Assembly (NCBI RefSeq): GCF_905475395.1
Contig: NC_058337.1
Location: forward strand, 116,802,368-116,866,367
Direction: 5' to 3'
Origin: Chrysoperla carnea
Lineage: Eukaryota > Arthropoda > Insecta > Neuroptera > Chrysopidae
Length of the DNA stretch: 64,000 nucleotides
Under the pieces are notes generated by a model that saw only the letters and a program-made list of their open reading frames with translations, was not told the DNA's origin and ran no database searches. Below, one piece after another: positions 1 through 12,450 of this stretch. The position numbers and the translations under genes are program-made. Position 1 is the stretch's first letter, and each line of letters starts with the position of its first letter.

Positions 1-182
1 AATCTCACTAAACCATCTTTTTACGGGAATCCGTTTTTACCGAAACGTCTTTACAGAAACTGTGGGAAAGGTAGATATTACTTTAATTTTTGTCAAAGGT
101 TTTAGAAAAAAAAGTAAGTGCATGTTCCTATTTCCCGACAATTTTCGTGCTTCCTTTTTGAGAATTTCCTTATTATAAAGCC

Positions 183-188
183 TTTATT
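183..188 (-). terminator. Poly(A) signal AATAAA behind the CFAP96-like ORF
   Basis: The plus strand reads TTTATT, so AATAAA lies on the minus strand about 95 nt past the stop of the upstream ORF. It is suitably placed, but the genome is so AT-rich that chance occurrence is common. Confidence 0.3.
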
Positions 189-279
189 TTGCAGTGAAAA
201 GCAGTGTGTTATGGGTCATTATTCACTATAAAAGATATTCTAAGGATTCGTGAAATTCCTTTACATGATAACTTCAATA

Positions 280-594
280 TCAGTTAGATTTTTCCCACTG
301 TTTTTTCTTTTGGCTTTTCTTCGGTGGCTTTGAAATTGCTTCCTTTTCAAAAATACGATGAAAACTTTTTTCAAAATAGGCGTCACATGTTCCATCTTTT
401 GTTTTTAAACCACTTGTAATAAATTGTGTTCCACGAAATCGGGAATTTTCAGGCTTATTCTTATCAGCTTTAGGTACTCTTTTTTCTAATGGAGATAGTC
501 CTGGTGGATATGTAAAATAGCCGACACGTTCAATAGCATGACCATCACTAAACATTCCCGGATCTTCCTTGGCATATTCACGGAACTTTGCCAT
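280..594 (-). CDS. CFAP96-like (C4orf47/UPF0602) short protein
   Basis: A 104-aa ORF starting at the ATG at 594 and stopping at 280-282. From memory of the vertebrate family, three blocks align in order with the N-terminal part of CFAP96: GMFSDG near residue 13, a glycine/proline-rich middle, and the block AYFEKSFHRIFEKEA near residues 72-86 (vertebrate form roughly YFDPHFVRIFEGEG). The C-terminus is a lysine-rich tail (KKSQKKK). Vertebrate CFAP96 is about 300 aa and associates with ciliary or centrosomal microtubules, so this ORF covers only the first third. No strong splice donor is visible before the stop, and an AATAAA signal on the minus strand lies about 95 nt beyond the stop (183-188), so a short intron-less protein is possible. 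A truncated retrocopy is the alternative. Function is inferred from the family only. Confidence 0.5.
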   Translation of the reverse strand: MAKFREYAKEDPGMFSDGHAIERVGYFTYPPGLSPLEKRVPKADKNKPENSRFRGTQFITSGLKTKDGTCDAYFEKSFHRIFEKEAISKPPKKSQKKKQWEKSN

Positions 595-1129
595 TTCAAA
601 TTATAAATTTCAAAATGTTATATAATTATTTCAGCATTACTCTTTTTTTTTAAATTAAAATTTTTAAATTTATTTTTAATTTTTTTTAGCAACTCTTCAC
701 CCAAAAGATGTTTGCCCCCCTGGTTGATTTAATCAAATAATCATAATTTATTTTGGTAGGATACAATTTAAGCTTTATTAATTTGTTTTTTGAAAATGAT
801 ATATGGACACTGGATTTAATTTAATTTAAATTTTTTTATCAATATATTATTAAAGCAAGCGAGGAAAAATTTTTAATTTATAATTTATTTAAACCAGAAC
901 CACCAACTTAGGTCAATTTTGAGAAAAATTGACGAAACTTTCGATATATGTTTCTATTTGCATCACTTTAAAGAAGTTTTCTTGATATGTCTAATATGTC
1001 TTTAAAAGATCAATCGAATGATTAGCTTTTAAGAAAGATTGAGATGTCTATCGAAAAAAGAGCTTTCAATCTTTTTTTAGAGTATTCCAGTTAAAGAAAT
1101 ATCAAATAAATGCAATGAAATTGTTCGAA

Positions 1130-1460
1130 GCCCCTAGGAAATGTGAAAATCAGACGGCACCGTTTTTTCAGTCTGCGTAAATCAACTTGGGGTCCTTCTC
1201 ATAAAAAATTGTCTTTCTTCTTGGCGCCTTTGTCCTTGTCTTTGCCTTTCTTCTTTGCCTTTATTTCTTTTGATCTTTCGCTGGTACCCTTACCCCAACA
1301 TATTAGGTTATATTGGCTCTTCACGAAGGACACACTATAGAGCCCATTCTATGACGTTTTGCACCCCCTCGTAAATCAACTTGGGGCCTTCCCATAAACA
1401 GTTGACTTCTAAATTTGTCTTTTTCTCATTTGATCTTCCGCCGGGGCCCCTAGCCAATAC
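1130..1460. repeat. Dispersed repeat with internal direct duplication
   Basis: Two related blocks each begin GTAAATCAACTTGGGG (about 1178 and about 1371) and continue into pyrimidine-rich text. The first copy is interrupted by a non-LTR-like tail. A diverged relative lies at about 32505-32760, sharing the run of GTGAAAATCAGAC, a poly-T stretch, GGTACCC and TTCATAAAAA. No ORF of note. This is an old transposon-derived repeat of unknown class. Confidence 0.45.
1301..1355 (-). mobile_element. 3' tail of a non-LTR retrotransposon or SINE (fragment)
   Basis: Read on the minus strand this is a GGGCTCTATAG core, then GTGTGTCCTTC, then AGCCAATATAACCTAAT. The same ordered words occur on the plus strand at about 19205-19262, where they end in CCTAACCTAACC. 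That arrangement is typical of the 3' ends of insect non-LTR elements. Only the tail remains here. Confidence 0.45.
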
Positions 1461-1499
1461 ATTACTCCATATATAATTTATTACTTAATTAAAGTGGTT

Positions 1500-4060
1500 G
1501 ATGCAATGGAAGATTTTAACGATCCACGACCGATTATTAGAGAAAGAAAAACTGTGTGTAATACACTAAATACTCTATTTATAGTTTTAATTACTGAGTT
1601 TAATAACATTTATCCCATTCTAGTAAATTTCTATTGTATTGGTGTTCACATTTTCAAATATAATCCAATGTTGTAACATAACATACATCCCCAGGAAAAT
1701 TCAATGGAAATTATTATTATTTTCTCTATATATATAGAATATGGTGTATTCATTGTATGTTTGTAGCCGCAATGTGTCCATCCACATGTCAAGGGCATCA
1801 TACAGAAAACCACTTTTCAGACACTTTTATTTAAATAATTTCGGTTTTGGTTCGTGTATGTGGTTGTATATCATAATAAAATTCATTTCAAAATATTTAT
1901 TTAAATTTAAAGTAAAAAATGTATGGGTGAATTTTATGTTTTCATCGATTTTCTACTTAAAATTTCAAATTTTCTTTGTGTCTTAACTTATGTGAGTAGT
2001 ACTGATACTGACTCTAAAAATTTCCTTGCCTTGTTTTCAGCGAATTTCTGGTAAAATTTGATCATCAGCATTACCAACAAACTCAAAAGAAATATTTGGA
2101 TCTCGGAATATGAATTAATACTTACGCACGGCTCAAATTTTGAAAAAATTACCTCCTCCAAAATTTTAGCTAAACCCAATTTAACACATTCCATAGTCCA
2201 AACGTTCCATTCTTGGGGTGAGTTGTTTAACTTCTACATCGCGAATTGCAAAGTGACTATTAAATATCGGTTTTTAACGCTTGACGCAAAAAGAGGGATT
2301 TTATAAGTTTAATCGCTGTGTGTGTGTTTGTGTCCGTGGCATCTAAACAACCAATTAAATTTTTTTTTAGTTTGAAAGGTAATTTGATCGAGTGACTATG
2401 TTCTAAGAAAATGAGTTTAGTTTGAGAAATTTACAACAAAAAATCTGCATTTGTCGAGGTTCTTTTAAGTTTCGTAAATTATTTCACTTTACCGATAGTT
2501 TCCATGGGTACAATTTTAACTTTCAAAAATTATAAGCTAGAGATTTGCTTAAATCATAAATACAGTAAATAAAGAATCTTCATATTATTTTAAACTAAAC
2601 TAACCGTAGTTTAACAGACTGTGAAGAAATCGAACTTTAATATTATATATTAACAGAATAAGATTGGATTATTATCATAAACACTTTATGACTTCTGCAA
2701 AATGATAAACAATACACATAAGAAGAACGCTGCTGCAGTATTATAAGACAATTTCTTGGGTAATATATGAATTTATGATATTAAATGTAATTTTAAACGC
2801 ATTATTCATTTTTGAAATATCCGGTGTTGGTATATAAGAATCCGGTACTTAATACTTGTCATATATACTTATATTTTATACACATAATATTATTAAGAGA
2901 ATATATGTGTTTCGTAATATCTTATTGTGCCTAGCTAATAGTTCGGGGACTTTATCATAAGAAAGATAAATCCAATTGGTACAAAAATAGGTAATCACGT
3001 AGCGAATAACTAATCACGTAGCGATGTCATCTAAAAAATGAGCATCGTTTTCGAGAAAATTTGAAAAAATCTACATGTTTTGAGCCTGAATCTTTGTTAA
3101 AAATAATTGTTAAAAATACCAATACCAATTATTTAAAAAATTTCGTTTTGGAAAAAATTATCTCTGGAAAACTCAACATTTGCAATCTTACCTTACAAGA
3201 ACCAATTTTATGGACAAATCGAAAAGGCTTTGTACTATACTGCTTTTCTAAGCTCAATAATCAATGCGCGTAATTAATTTAAGCTATCTCGCGGCCTAAA
3301 AATGAATGAAGAAGCTAAGCATTCAAATATTGTTGCCTGCCTCTTTCTTACAAAACAGTGTTTTATATGTAGTCTCTATAGCAATATTGTAAACGTTCAT
3401 ATTTTTCTTACTTAAAGATTTTCAAAAACCTACTTCAATTTTTTGTCCGAGAAGTGAGAATTCTTCACCTGACGTGATAAAAAAATTTAATCATCAACTC
3501 CAATATTTAAAAAATTTAATTTATACCAATTTCTAATAATAATTCCCGTATTTATTGAACACATCTTTTGCAAATCATGTCCATATTTGTACGGTTACAG
3601 TAAAACCTCTACATAAACCTCCGGACTATTAACCAGCTAGCTTATGTGGTTAATGGGCGTTAAAAGATAATAATGTTTTATTCTAGTTAACACCTTTTCT
3701 TTTAAGATAAATTTTATTTTATAAATAGTACAAGGGCGCTATATATTCTTTATGTTATACAAACTGACTTTATACAAAGTTTAATTACCCTGAATTTTTT
3801 GTAAAAGAAAGTTAAATATAAATAAATTTTCAACAAAGGACAAAAACCTATTTCAAAATTAAGTGTTAACATAGTTTTATGATGAAGCATTTTTATACTC
3901 ATTTTCATCCACAGACAGATGCTTTTGGAATCCGTTTTTCTTTTTTTGTTCACAATCTGTCTATAGGACATATTTGTAATTTACATTATCTCTTGAGTAA
4001 GAGACATAATAACACTTTAAATTAGAAATAATCATAAAAAAAACTTACAATTTTCTTTTT
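1500..4060. other. Gene-free AT-rich stretch
   Basis: Only short chance ORFs with low-complexity translations are present. There is a small TG-rich microsatellite near 2318-2333. No splice-bounded coding exon, RNA gene or clear transposon end was recognised. Confidence 0.5.
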
Positions 4061-4062
4061 TA

Positions 4063-4331
4063 AACATTTTTTTGAAAAACGTTAGCTTTCGGAGAAAATA
4101 CGACTTAAAAATAAGTCATATTATTCCCTTTTAATCGAAAGAAAATACGCTTTATGTTTATCGATAATTGTAGGTTAAATTCATGGACACAAGCGAATGA
4201 CCTCTATTGCCCTTGATAACTTTTCGTTAAAGCATATTTCCCTTGTTACCGTGTTTTCTTTCGATTAAATGCAATGATGATATATTTTTAAGTCGCATTT
4301 CCTCCGAAAGCTGACAATTTTTGAAAAATGG
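4063..4331. mobile_element. Palindromic MITE-like element
   Basis: The left arm (about 4068-4150) contains TTAGCTTTCGGAG, ACTTAAAAAT and AATCGAAAGAAAA. The right arm carries their reverse complements in the same nested order (about 4245-4330: TTTTCTTTCGATT, TTTTTAAGT, CTCCGAAAGCT). About 60-80 bp per arm pair, with mismatches indicating age. No coding capacity and no certain target duplication. Confidence 0.55.
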
Positions 4332-4495
4332 TTAAGATGATAAATGCTAATATTTTTTTGAGGATCAACTTTCTAATTTAACGAGCTATCCTATCTCTTA
4401 CCATTTAGGATTTAAACTTGCTATTAAAGAAACCCGAAGAATTAGGTCCAATCTGATGCCAGAGCATGAAATCCCCTATCAACCTCTATAATTTT

Positions 4496-5052
4496 TGTTA
4501 TACCATACATATATGTAATATGCAAGGTATATTAAGTTTAGTCCCAAGTATGTAACGCTTAAAAATATTGATGCTACGCACAAAATTTTGGTATAGGTGT
4601 TCATAAAATCACCTAATATTTCCGGTTGTCCGTCTGTCCGTCCGCCTGTGGGCATGATAACTCAAAGACGAAAAAAGATATCAAGCTGAAATTTTTACAG
4701 CTTACTCAGGACGGAAAAAGTGAGGTCGAGTTCGTAAATGAGCAACATAGGTCAATTGGGTCTTGGGTCCGTAGGACCCATCTTATAAACCATTGGAGAT
4801 AGAACAAAAGTTTAAATGTAAAAAATATGCCTTTAAAAAATAACTATCTTTTGTTTGAAACATTTTTTCGTAAATATCACTGTTTACCCGTGAGGGCGCA
4901 AAGAAGGCGTAAATTGTATAGTATGTATTATATGGAAATATCAGTTATGTATGTGTGACATGTATATATGTATAATGTGATAGAGTAGTCAACACTGTCT
5001 TTGCATGGTATTTCAACAATTATCTCAGTCAATTGTTTGTTTTCACTTGTTT
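4496..5052 (+). repeat. Dispersed repeat family 1 (copy on + strand)
   Basis: A roughly 555-bp non-coding element. Landmarks are TTTAGTCC near the left end, ATAAAATCACCTAAT, the pyrimidine/G motif TTGTCCGTCTGTCCGTCCG at about 4626, and a right end with CAATTGTTTGTTTTCACTTG. The reverse complement of both flanks recurs at 62272-62700, so this is an interspersed family. The class is unknown to me: no terminal inverted repeat or ORF was seen. Confidence 0.6.
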
Positions 5053-5781
5053 AAGTTATATTTAGATGGGTAAACTACAATCCGAGCTATTAGACCCACC
5101 CTGTATATCGTTTATCCATCTATCGGTTATAACGATCAATATTGTTGGTCCCATTAATGTTCTTTTAACCAATCTTAAAATGTATTAAAATAATTAAAGA
5201 TTTTCTCGCAAAATCCAGACCATAAAATGATGATTCATTGAAGACGAAGCTATTAGGATTAAAATGTAAAAAGATCTATTAATATATACAGTTTTTCTGC
5301 TTTGTAGTAATTTATTCAGCATGATTTACAGTCATTTAACCAAAGTTTACTGCATAAATTTTAATATACACACAAAGTACTTACTTTAAAGTCTGTATGT
5401 ATATCTAACATTATTCACTATTACTGAAAATTTAATGTATATAAAGAAAATTCACGATGTGCAAAATGCATTTTATAAAAGATGCATGCAACACATATTA
5501 TTATCATCATCATATACTAATTTTCTTGAATATATGTCTTTATTAAAGACATTTATTTTACCATACAAATAATAGTTCAGGAGCTGGCATATATATTTTT
5601 ATTTAAACAAATAGAAAGAAACGGTAAAATTACAATAAATAATTAAAAAAATAAAAAATAATTTTATTATTAGTGTATGATTACAAGTTTTTTTATTTGA
5701 TCTCAAAATTTTTCGAACTTGCGTTCATTACATTAACTACTTAACCAATTTTGAAAATTATTTCACCTATAATAAGTTACA

Positions 5782-6356
5782 ATGCGGAATTTCAGAGATA
5801 TCGCAATGCTTGGTTCGATTTTAGTCCGTATCTCTAAAATTTTTCGTACTTTTTTGGTCAAAATTACCTTATATACTGAGTTTTATCGAAATTGGATATA
5901 AAAAAAATGTCTCGATTTTTTGCAATTTTTTTAAGCCCTTTAAAAAATCGATAAAAACGCAAAAAAAATTTTGTTTTGGAATTTGATGCAACTCTGTGGA
6001 TGGGGAAATTTTGATCCAAAAAGTATAAAAATCCGGTTAATTTAATGATTGGATGCAGAGTTTCAGAGATATCGCAATATTTGGATCAATTTTTGTCTGT
6101 ATCTCAAAAATTATTCGACCAGTCATCAAATAAACCCGATTTTTGTACTTTTTGGGTCAAAATTACCTTATATACTGAGTTATATCGAAATTGGGTATAA
6201 AAAAAATGTTTCCATTTTTGCAATTTTTTGAAAGGGTACGCCTTTAAACAAATCGAGAAAAACGCAAAAAAAATTTTGTTTTGGAATTTGATGAGACTCG
6301 GTGAGGGGTAATTTTGACCCAAAAAGTATAAAAATCCGGTTTATTTAATGATTGGA
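5782..6356. repeat. Two-copy tandem repeat, period about 271 bp
   Basis: Copy 1 (about 5782-6052) and copy 2 (about 6053-6356) both run from TTCAGAGATATCGCAAT through ACCTTATATACTGAGTT, CGCAAAAAAAATTTTG and AAAAAGTATAAAAATCCGG to ATTTAATGATTGGA. Copies differ by substitutions and small indels. It looks satellite-like, or a segmentally duplicated transposon piece. Faint similarity is seen again near 62090-62170. Confidence 0.65.
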
Positions 6357-6359
6357 CCT

Positions 6360-7940
6360 ATAGACAGTAACAATGTCAGCGAGTGTCATTAAAAAAATTA
6401 AAATCCATAAAATTGTGAACAAATGGGAGAATAAATAATAGGTATAACGTGATAGTCTTTGTTTTTAAAGGAGAAATTTCCCAGCAAAGCGAGCGACAAT
6501 TTATACCCTTCCGGACAGTTTCTCAGCTAAATGTAGAGAAAATAATCTTGTCTTATAAAATCTTGTTTTATCACCAACTATCAGACTTTTAGAATTTTTA
6601 CATACAAATTAATATCAGCTCCTAAACTAAGAAAGCTTATACTTACCATATTTGTTGTACGTATAATATCTATTGCAGATTAAACAAAAATTAATAAAAA
6701 GAAAAAAGTTGTATCTTTTAAAATTGTACACTATCAAGTAATTAAACAACATTATTTATTATATCAAAAGTAATATTCTTTATATCTCTTTCTTAATTCA
6801 CATGTTAAAAGACTTATTAAAAATACGGAGTGTAACGAAGGTATATGCTGAAAATTAAAATTATTAATATTGATTTTAGAAGTTTTATCCATTATCCGGA
6901 AGGGAATAATATAAAGAAACAATGACATCTACCCGAAATATTTGTGAATATTTTAAAAACGAATTTCTCAGTAATACGTACTTCCCTGCTGGGAAGTGCA
7001 AGGAGGTAATTAAAATTTACGTGTTCGAATTTCCAGACAGTAACTGTTTATCAACTCTTACGAAAATTCCCTGATTTATATTATCGAAGCACCCGTTTTA
7101 GCGCAACTGTAACCGGTGATGTTTCAATTAACCTGTATGTTCATTCTCTAAGCAGCTTCTATCAGACCTTCGGCCATTTAATTTGTTAGAATTTTACATT
7201 AAATAAAATTTGAGAGCTTCGTCAACATTTAAAATACTCATTTAGTGGTACATTCGGTAACTTTCTCTGAGCGTTCGCTTTGAAGCAAGTCTTAATTATG
7301 TTGTGTTTGATCCCGACAGCACAGTTTCTTTCAACTGTGCTTATTTAGATACTGTTTCCAAGAGATACGATTTTTAACAGTCCAGCACCTTGGAAGAGAA
7401 ATTTACGTCAGTTTCTATTAAAATTCTGAGGGATATGAACAAAAGGGAAAAATTTTATGCAAATTCCGTTACATTCTGTATGTTGAATATATTTTTTCTG
7501 TTCTAGACATACAGGCTGCTTTTTTAACTTAACATTTGGAAAAAAAACTAAGAAAAATTATTACAGAAATTCTCTATGATTTTGTATTTTAATAAGAAGC
7601 ACTTCTTACATTCTAAAAATTTCCTTAGTTTCGAACAATAGTTCTCACATAAGAAATCGATGAAAATATCTTGCCTTTTTCGCTTTTTCTCCTATAAAAT
7701 AAGAATCATCTACAAAAAAACAGGGTTCCACTTGAAACGACGAAGTTTACCACCATTTAACCGAGAACCTATCAACCTAAAAATAATTATGTATTTAGAA
7801 TTGGCATTCAAATGATCAAAATTTTGTTTGAAACTATTTTCTGTATCTGATTTATTTTTTTGCAAACATATTTATGCAAATTGATTATATTCAAGAGTTA
7901 AACAATTATTTCTCAGATTTATACGGTTCAGAGTTGCCGC
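6360..7940. other. Gene-free AT-rich stretch
   Basis: I see no coding exon, repeat boundary or RNA gene. ORFs here are short and lack conserved motifs. Confidence 0.45.
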
Positions 7941-8094
7941 TATAGCGTGGCAGGAGATACACTGAACATTTCAGAAAGGCAAAACACTGATCGTCGGAAT
8001 GTGCAAAAGATTGGTGCACCAGAGCCATGCATTTTTGCAACTTTTTATCTAAATTTTATCATTTCGTTCACGTTTGATAGTGATTATTATCCCT

Positions 8095-8345
8095 GTAGAT
8101 TCGGTTGGGTTATGTTAGGTAAGAGAGGTTCTCCTGAGGTAGGACACACCTAGACCATGCGGCCCGTTGTGTTCCACTACTCCATGAATCATTTAGAACT
8201 GTTAAAGAAAAGACGGTGTGTTCTGACGTCCACGCACCTCATGTTGGAAAGATCCGTTGGAAAGAAGGCAGGCTGACTCAGATGAGTACATTACTCAAGC
8301 TAGACAGTGGTAGAGAAAATGTTACATTACAATTGTTTGCATCTC
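8095..8345 (-). mobile_element. Non-LTR retrotransposon/SINE 3' fragment
   Basis: On the minus strand a GC-richer block ends with the order ACAACGGGCCGCATGGTC, GTGTGTCC, then AACCTCTCTTACCTAACATAACC-like text. This is the same architecture (GGGCC..GTGTGTCC..CCTAAC) as the tails at 1301-1355 and 19205-19262 but diverged. The upstream part (about 8160-8345) contrasts in base composition with its surroundings. It has no intact ORF. Confidence 0.4.
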
Positions 8346-8847
8346 CTCCCTGTAAATAGGAATATAGATCATTAAAAGGTCCTGTAATGTTACTCAAAAT
8401 GTGACTTATGACTATAACATAATGTACAAATAATATATTTGAACATTATTAGGATCGATGTTAAAACATGCAAGTAATAAACGAAGATGATATATTAAGT
8501 CCTATATATTCGCTGTCTACCCGCCTATTATACATATTGTTGTGAGTCGTAGACGAAGGAAAAACTCCATAGAGAATATATCTTCTAACTACTATTACAA
8601 AACTGTTGTATGTCTGTGTGTGTGTGTTTGTTCGCGTATCTCATGAATACATACTGGTCTCGTTTTAAGAATGTACGAGCACCAAGGCAATTTTAAATAA
8701 AAAGCTTTATTTTTTTTTATATGAAGTTGTATTAAGTAAATCAATTCTGAAATGATTTGAAAAGTAGGCAAATTTAACATTTTTATACGGTAAAACGATA
8801 GATGGATGAAATGTTTTCATAGATTTCTCCAAAACTAGTCGGTGGAA

Positions 8848-8849
<2 letters not shown>

Positions 8850-8878
<29 letters not shown>
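8850..8878. repeat. Poly(A) homopolymer
   Basis: An uninterrupted run of 29 adenines. It could be the tail of a retroposed sequence, but no recognisable element body precedes it. Confidence 0.7.
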
Positions 8879-8880
<2 letters not shown>

Positions 8881-9793
8881 ATTTAAATTATAGTTAAAAC
8901 CTTAATAAATTATTGAAAACAAAAATAAAACCGTGGTGTACGACTAATTAAGGATGTGTGAGCACGGTAGTGGGGACACAAATTTAAAGAAATATATATT
9001 TTTTCAATTTTGATGGCAAACTATGTTATAACTTGACAATATAAGAAGAAAAATAAGAATAAAATTTTCGATAACTGGAATAATTTTCCAATTATCGAAA
9101 ATTGAAAATTTTGTTTAATTATTTGGCTTTCGATATTTCGAAAACCAAGGCAGGATAAATGGCAATAAGAGAAGTAAAGAATATAATATGATAGTATGTG
9201 TTTTTGAAGTTGGGTTTTCTGAGCGAAGCAATCAGGTAGCGGCTAGTCATAAATAAATATATATCGTCTTCGGAAAGACATCGTCCCGTCGTGTTTCGTA
9301 AACTATGTTATAAATTATATTGTAAATGTTGTATGTGGGCTTTAAGTTCGTACGTTTTTCTTTGGCAAACTAAAAATCTCTGTCACTCCTCTCTTGTATA
9401 CTTTATAGTTACTTATGATGTGTTCAGATATCGTTTCCCATAGTTTCTCTACTTCATCTATCCAACATTCATGGAAATAATTCATCTTTGTGTTCTTTTT
9501 TATTCTTGCTTTGCTGTATCAAGTCTGCCTGTTTTAAAAGGACATTTTTAAAACTTTTTCTTGTATAAAGTTTTTAATATCTTTATAAGTAATAATTTAT
9601 AGATGAAATTAAATGCTGAGATTTCGAAATATGTATTTTAAAACGATATAAAAAAAGAATCTCTGAGGGTGCTGAAAACGGAAACTGATGGGAATTGTGC
9701 CCGCGTAAGAACTGCTGGTAATCAATTGATGGTGTTGAAATGAAGCATAAATCTTTTCAACTATTTGGCTACTTGCAGGCCTCATGCTCGCTA

Positions 9794-10111
9794 GTTTACG
9801 TGACTGATGAGCATAACGCATAGAAGAAATACCGATAAAATCGATTCGTACTTTGGCGTACGTAATTACAAACGAAATTTTCAATGATGATAATGCGTCC
9901 GCTGCTCGAATTTTCGGCAAATAGTACTAGTTTTTACATACCTTTCAGTATTTTCGAATCCATGAATTAGAAAATCTCTCACCATCTGTTTGAAAGCTTC
10001 TTGTTTAAGAACTCCTGAATATAGCTTTTAATGAGGTCATTCAAAGAGCTTTCCAAATGAAGACAAATATAATCGTCATCGATTGAACCCTATTTTTGGC
10101 AAGATGTTCAT
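9794..10111. repeat. Duplicated segment I, copy 1
   Basis: A 318-bp block starting GTTTACGTGACTGATGAGC and ending GGCAAGATGTTCAT. It is repeated almost unchanged at 13476-13794, in the same orientation and 3.7 kb away. An ORF of 103 codons on the minus strand (9609-9920) overlaps it, without recognisable motifs. The near identity implies recent duplication or an active repeat. Confidence 0.75.
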
Positions 10112-12000
10112 GTAAATAATTAACTTTTAACAACAATTTTTTCGGGTTCTTGGAGATTGCCTATAAAGCAGCATATATTTCTTTTACCAACTATTTTTTT
10201 CGCAGTGATATACTATAATTTAAAAATAGAGTTACATTGTGTTACACCAATTATTATGAAATGGTATATTTTCATTTCATGAACTATATAATGGAATCAT
10301 TTTGAGACAATTTAAGTTCTAAATGAAACCAGCATAAAACTTAAATGTATTTATATTTATTTTTTCATTTTTTATTTAAAGTTGTTTCTTTAATATGTCT
10401 TTTTAAATATATAGAAAAACATATGAATAATCTTCATTTAAGATAATCTTGCGAGTAGTACTTAATACATAGAATACACTATAAACTTCAAAGGTTTATC
10501 ATTTCGACTCATTTATATCTATTTCAAATTACAAAATGGAGTAACTAAATTAATATTTATATTGTACGATGCACAGTGGAATACTTACATCAAATTTCCG
10601 GTCAAAAGATAATGAAGGAATTTTTTTGCTCAAAAGTGATTAAAAAGACTATTTAGATGCAAAAGTACCTTTTATTTGGCATTAATTTAAAAATTATTTT
10701 CTTAAATTATTTAAGTTAATGCCTTCATCGCATTTGTCTTCAAACCAAATTAATTAATTTTCCTCTTCAATTTTTTTTAATTTCTTCTGCTTCTGAGCCA
10801 CTTTTTATCATACCTATGCTTGTTTTTGTTTCCACGTAACGTGATTCTGGAATTTTAAATCTGGAATATAATAAATTTTATGAAAAAAATTAGTTCTTTT
10901 ACAGCAAATATGAATCAAAAATATTTAATTATACTAACACAAAACCTTAAAATTAAACACTTGTCAAAAAAGCGCAAACCTTCCTCTTAAAAATCCAATG
11001 TAAATCTTTACTTAATTGCACTAACAAACACAGTAAACATAAATTGAACGGCACGGTAAATCGAAAGCGGCAACAATAATAACATCCATCCGTAAAAGCA
11101 GATAGATTGCGGCTTACAAAATAGGCAACGGGCGAGGTTGGGATAACTCAAGTGACCTGTTTTTAATGGAGTGGTTATTTAACTACACCAAAAAACAATT
11201 TTCAATGCAAAACAAAAAAGTTGAGTTTTCTGACTTTTGACCAGAAATTTGATATAAATACTTCACCATGCGAGTCCATGATAATAAATATTCGTCTAAA
11301 ATTTGTAATCCACGACCTTGGGAGTTATAAAAAAGAATCTGGTAGGTACAAACAATATGTTTGATTATGAAGACGTCCCCGTATTAAAAAAAAAATACTG
11401 TATTTTTATTTCGTGTAATAATGAGCAGATATATGTTTTCAAGTTTTATAAACTTCCATTTAGTTTTTGAAATAAAAGGGTAGATACTTTTTCGAATATT
11501 TGTACATTTTTCAATTTTCGTGCATAGTTCACTAAATTCTGTAATCGAAATTGAAATGAAGTACCACATATTCTCAGCTGTACATATAATTTTCTCAAGA
11601 AATACTCATTCTTTCAAATAAGTACCTAAATAAAATAATTTATGTTGCCATATATGTATATACATATATTAGATTTGAGTACAAGAACAGAACATTATAT
11701 TAAATTTTGAATTGAAACAGGTGTAGATTTAAGAGTGAATATTTACAACTTATACTATACATTTATAGAGCAAGCATTTTATAGGTCTAGGGCCAAGCGT
11801 AGTATTAGATAGTCATTCTAAAACGGCTGAAAATTGTAGTGGCTATTGACAAGTTCGTGTTTAAAAATTTTTCTCTACGAAAATTTTGATAGCTATAGAT
11901 ACTTGTCTTTCCGGAGTTGTCTTTCCTTGGATGTGGCAAGTTTAAAAATGGTGTAGAGGAGATTTTCTCAGTCTCCTCTGAGTTAATTGAGGCCGATTTC
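10112..12000. other. Gene-free AT-rich stretch
   Basis: Contains only AT-rich text with no supported exon. A short direct microsatellite of TATATGTATA type is near 11650. Nothing else recognised. Confidence 0.4.
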
Positions 12001-12005
12001 TATCT

Positions 12006-12450
12006 CTTCTCTATATATTATAAATGCTAAAGTAAGCATGTTTGTTTGTTGTTACGCTTTCACCCTAAAACTAGGGAATGGTTTTTAATGAAACTGTAAA
12101 GCAATATAGCTCATACTTATATAGGTCATATATAGAATAACACATGAGATATAATTTATAAAGATATATTAATAACCAAAAAAAAATTTTTTTTAATTAA
12201 TTTCATTTGACATTACCATAAATTACAGATTTCTGTAAAGATAGTCAATATAAAATATTTCACGGCCATCTTTTCTGATATACTCAATGAATAATTACGA
12301 CTATTATACATTTAAAAAAATAGAAAATCATACATAAATTTTAATTGTGTAAAACAATTCTTACCATTATTTCGAGTGTTATAGAAAGAAGATAAGCGAG
12401 AGCAATCTTTATTAATCTTTACTTTTAAACCCAGCGAAGCGGGTGGTATT
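12006..12450 (+). mobile_element. Degenerate Helitron-like element
   Basis: Begins with TCTCTATATATTATAAATG followed by repeated TTTGTTTGTTGTTACGCTTT, a start type common in non-autonomous Helitrons of insects. It ends near ACCCAGCGAAGCGGGTGG, which resembles the GC-rich 3' hairpin region of such elements. A canonical CTAG end was not found, so boundaries are approximate and the class is inferred. Confidence 0.35.
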
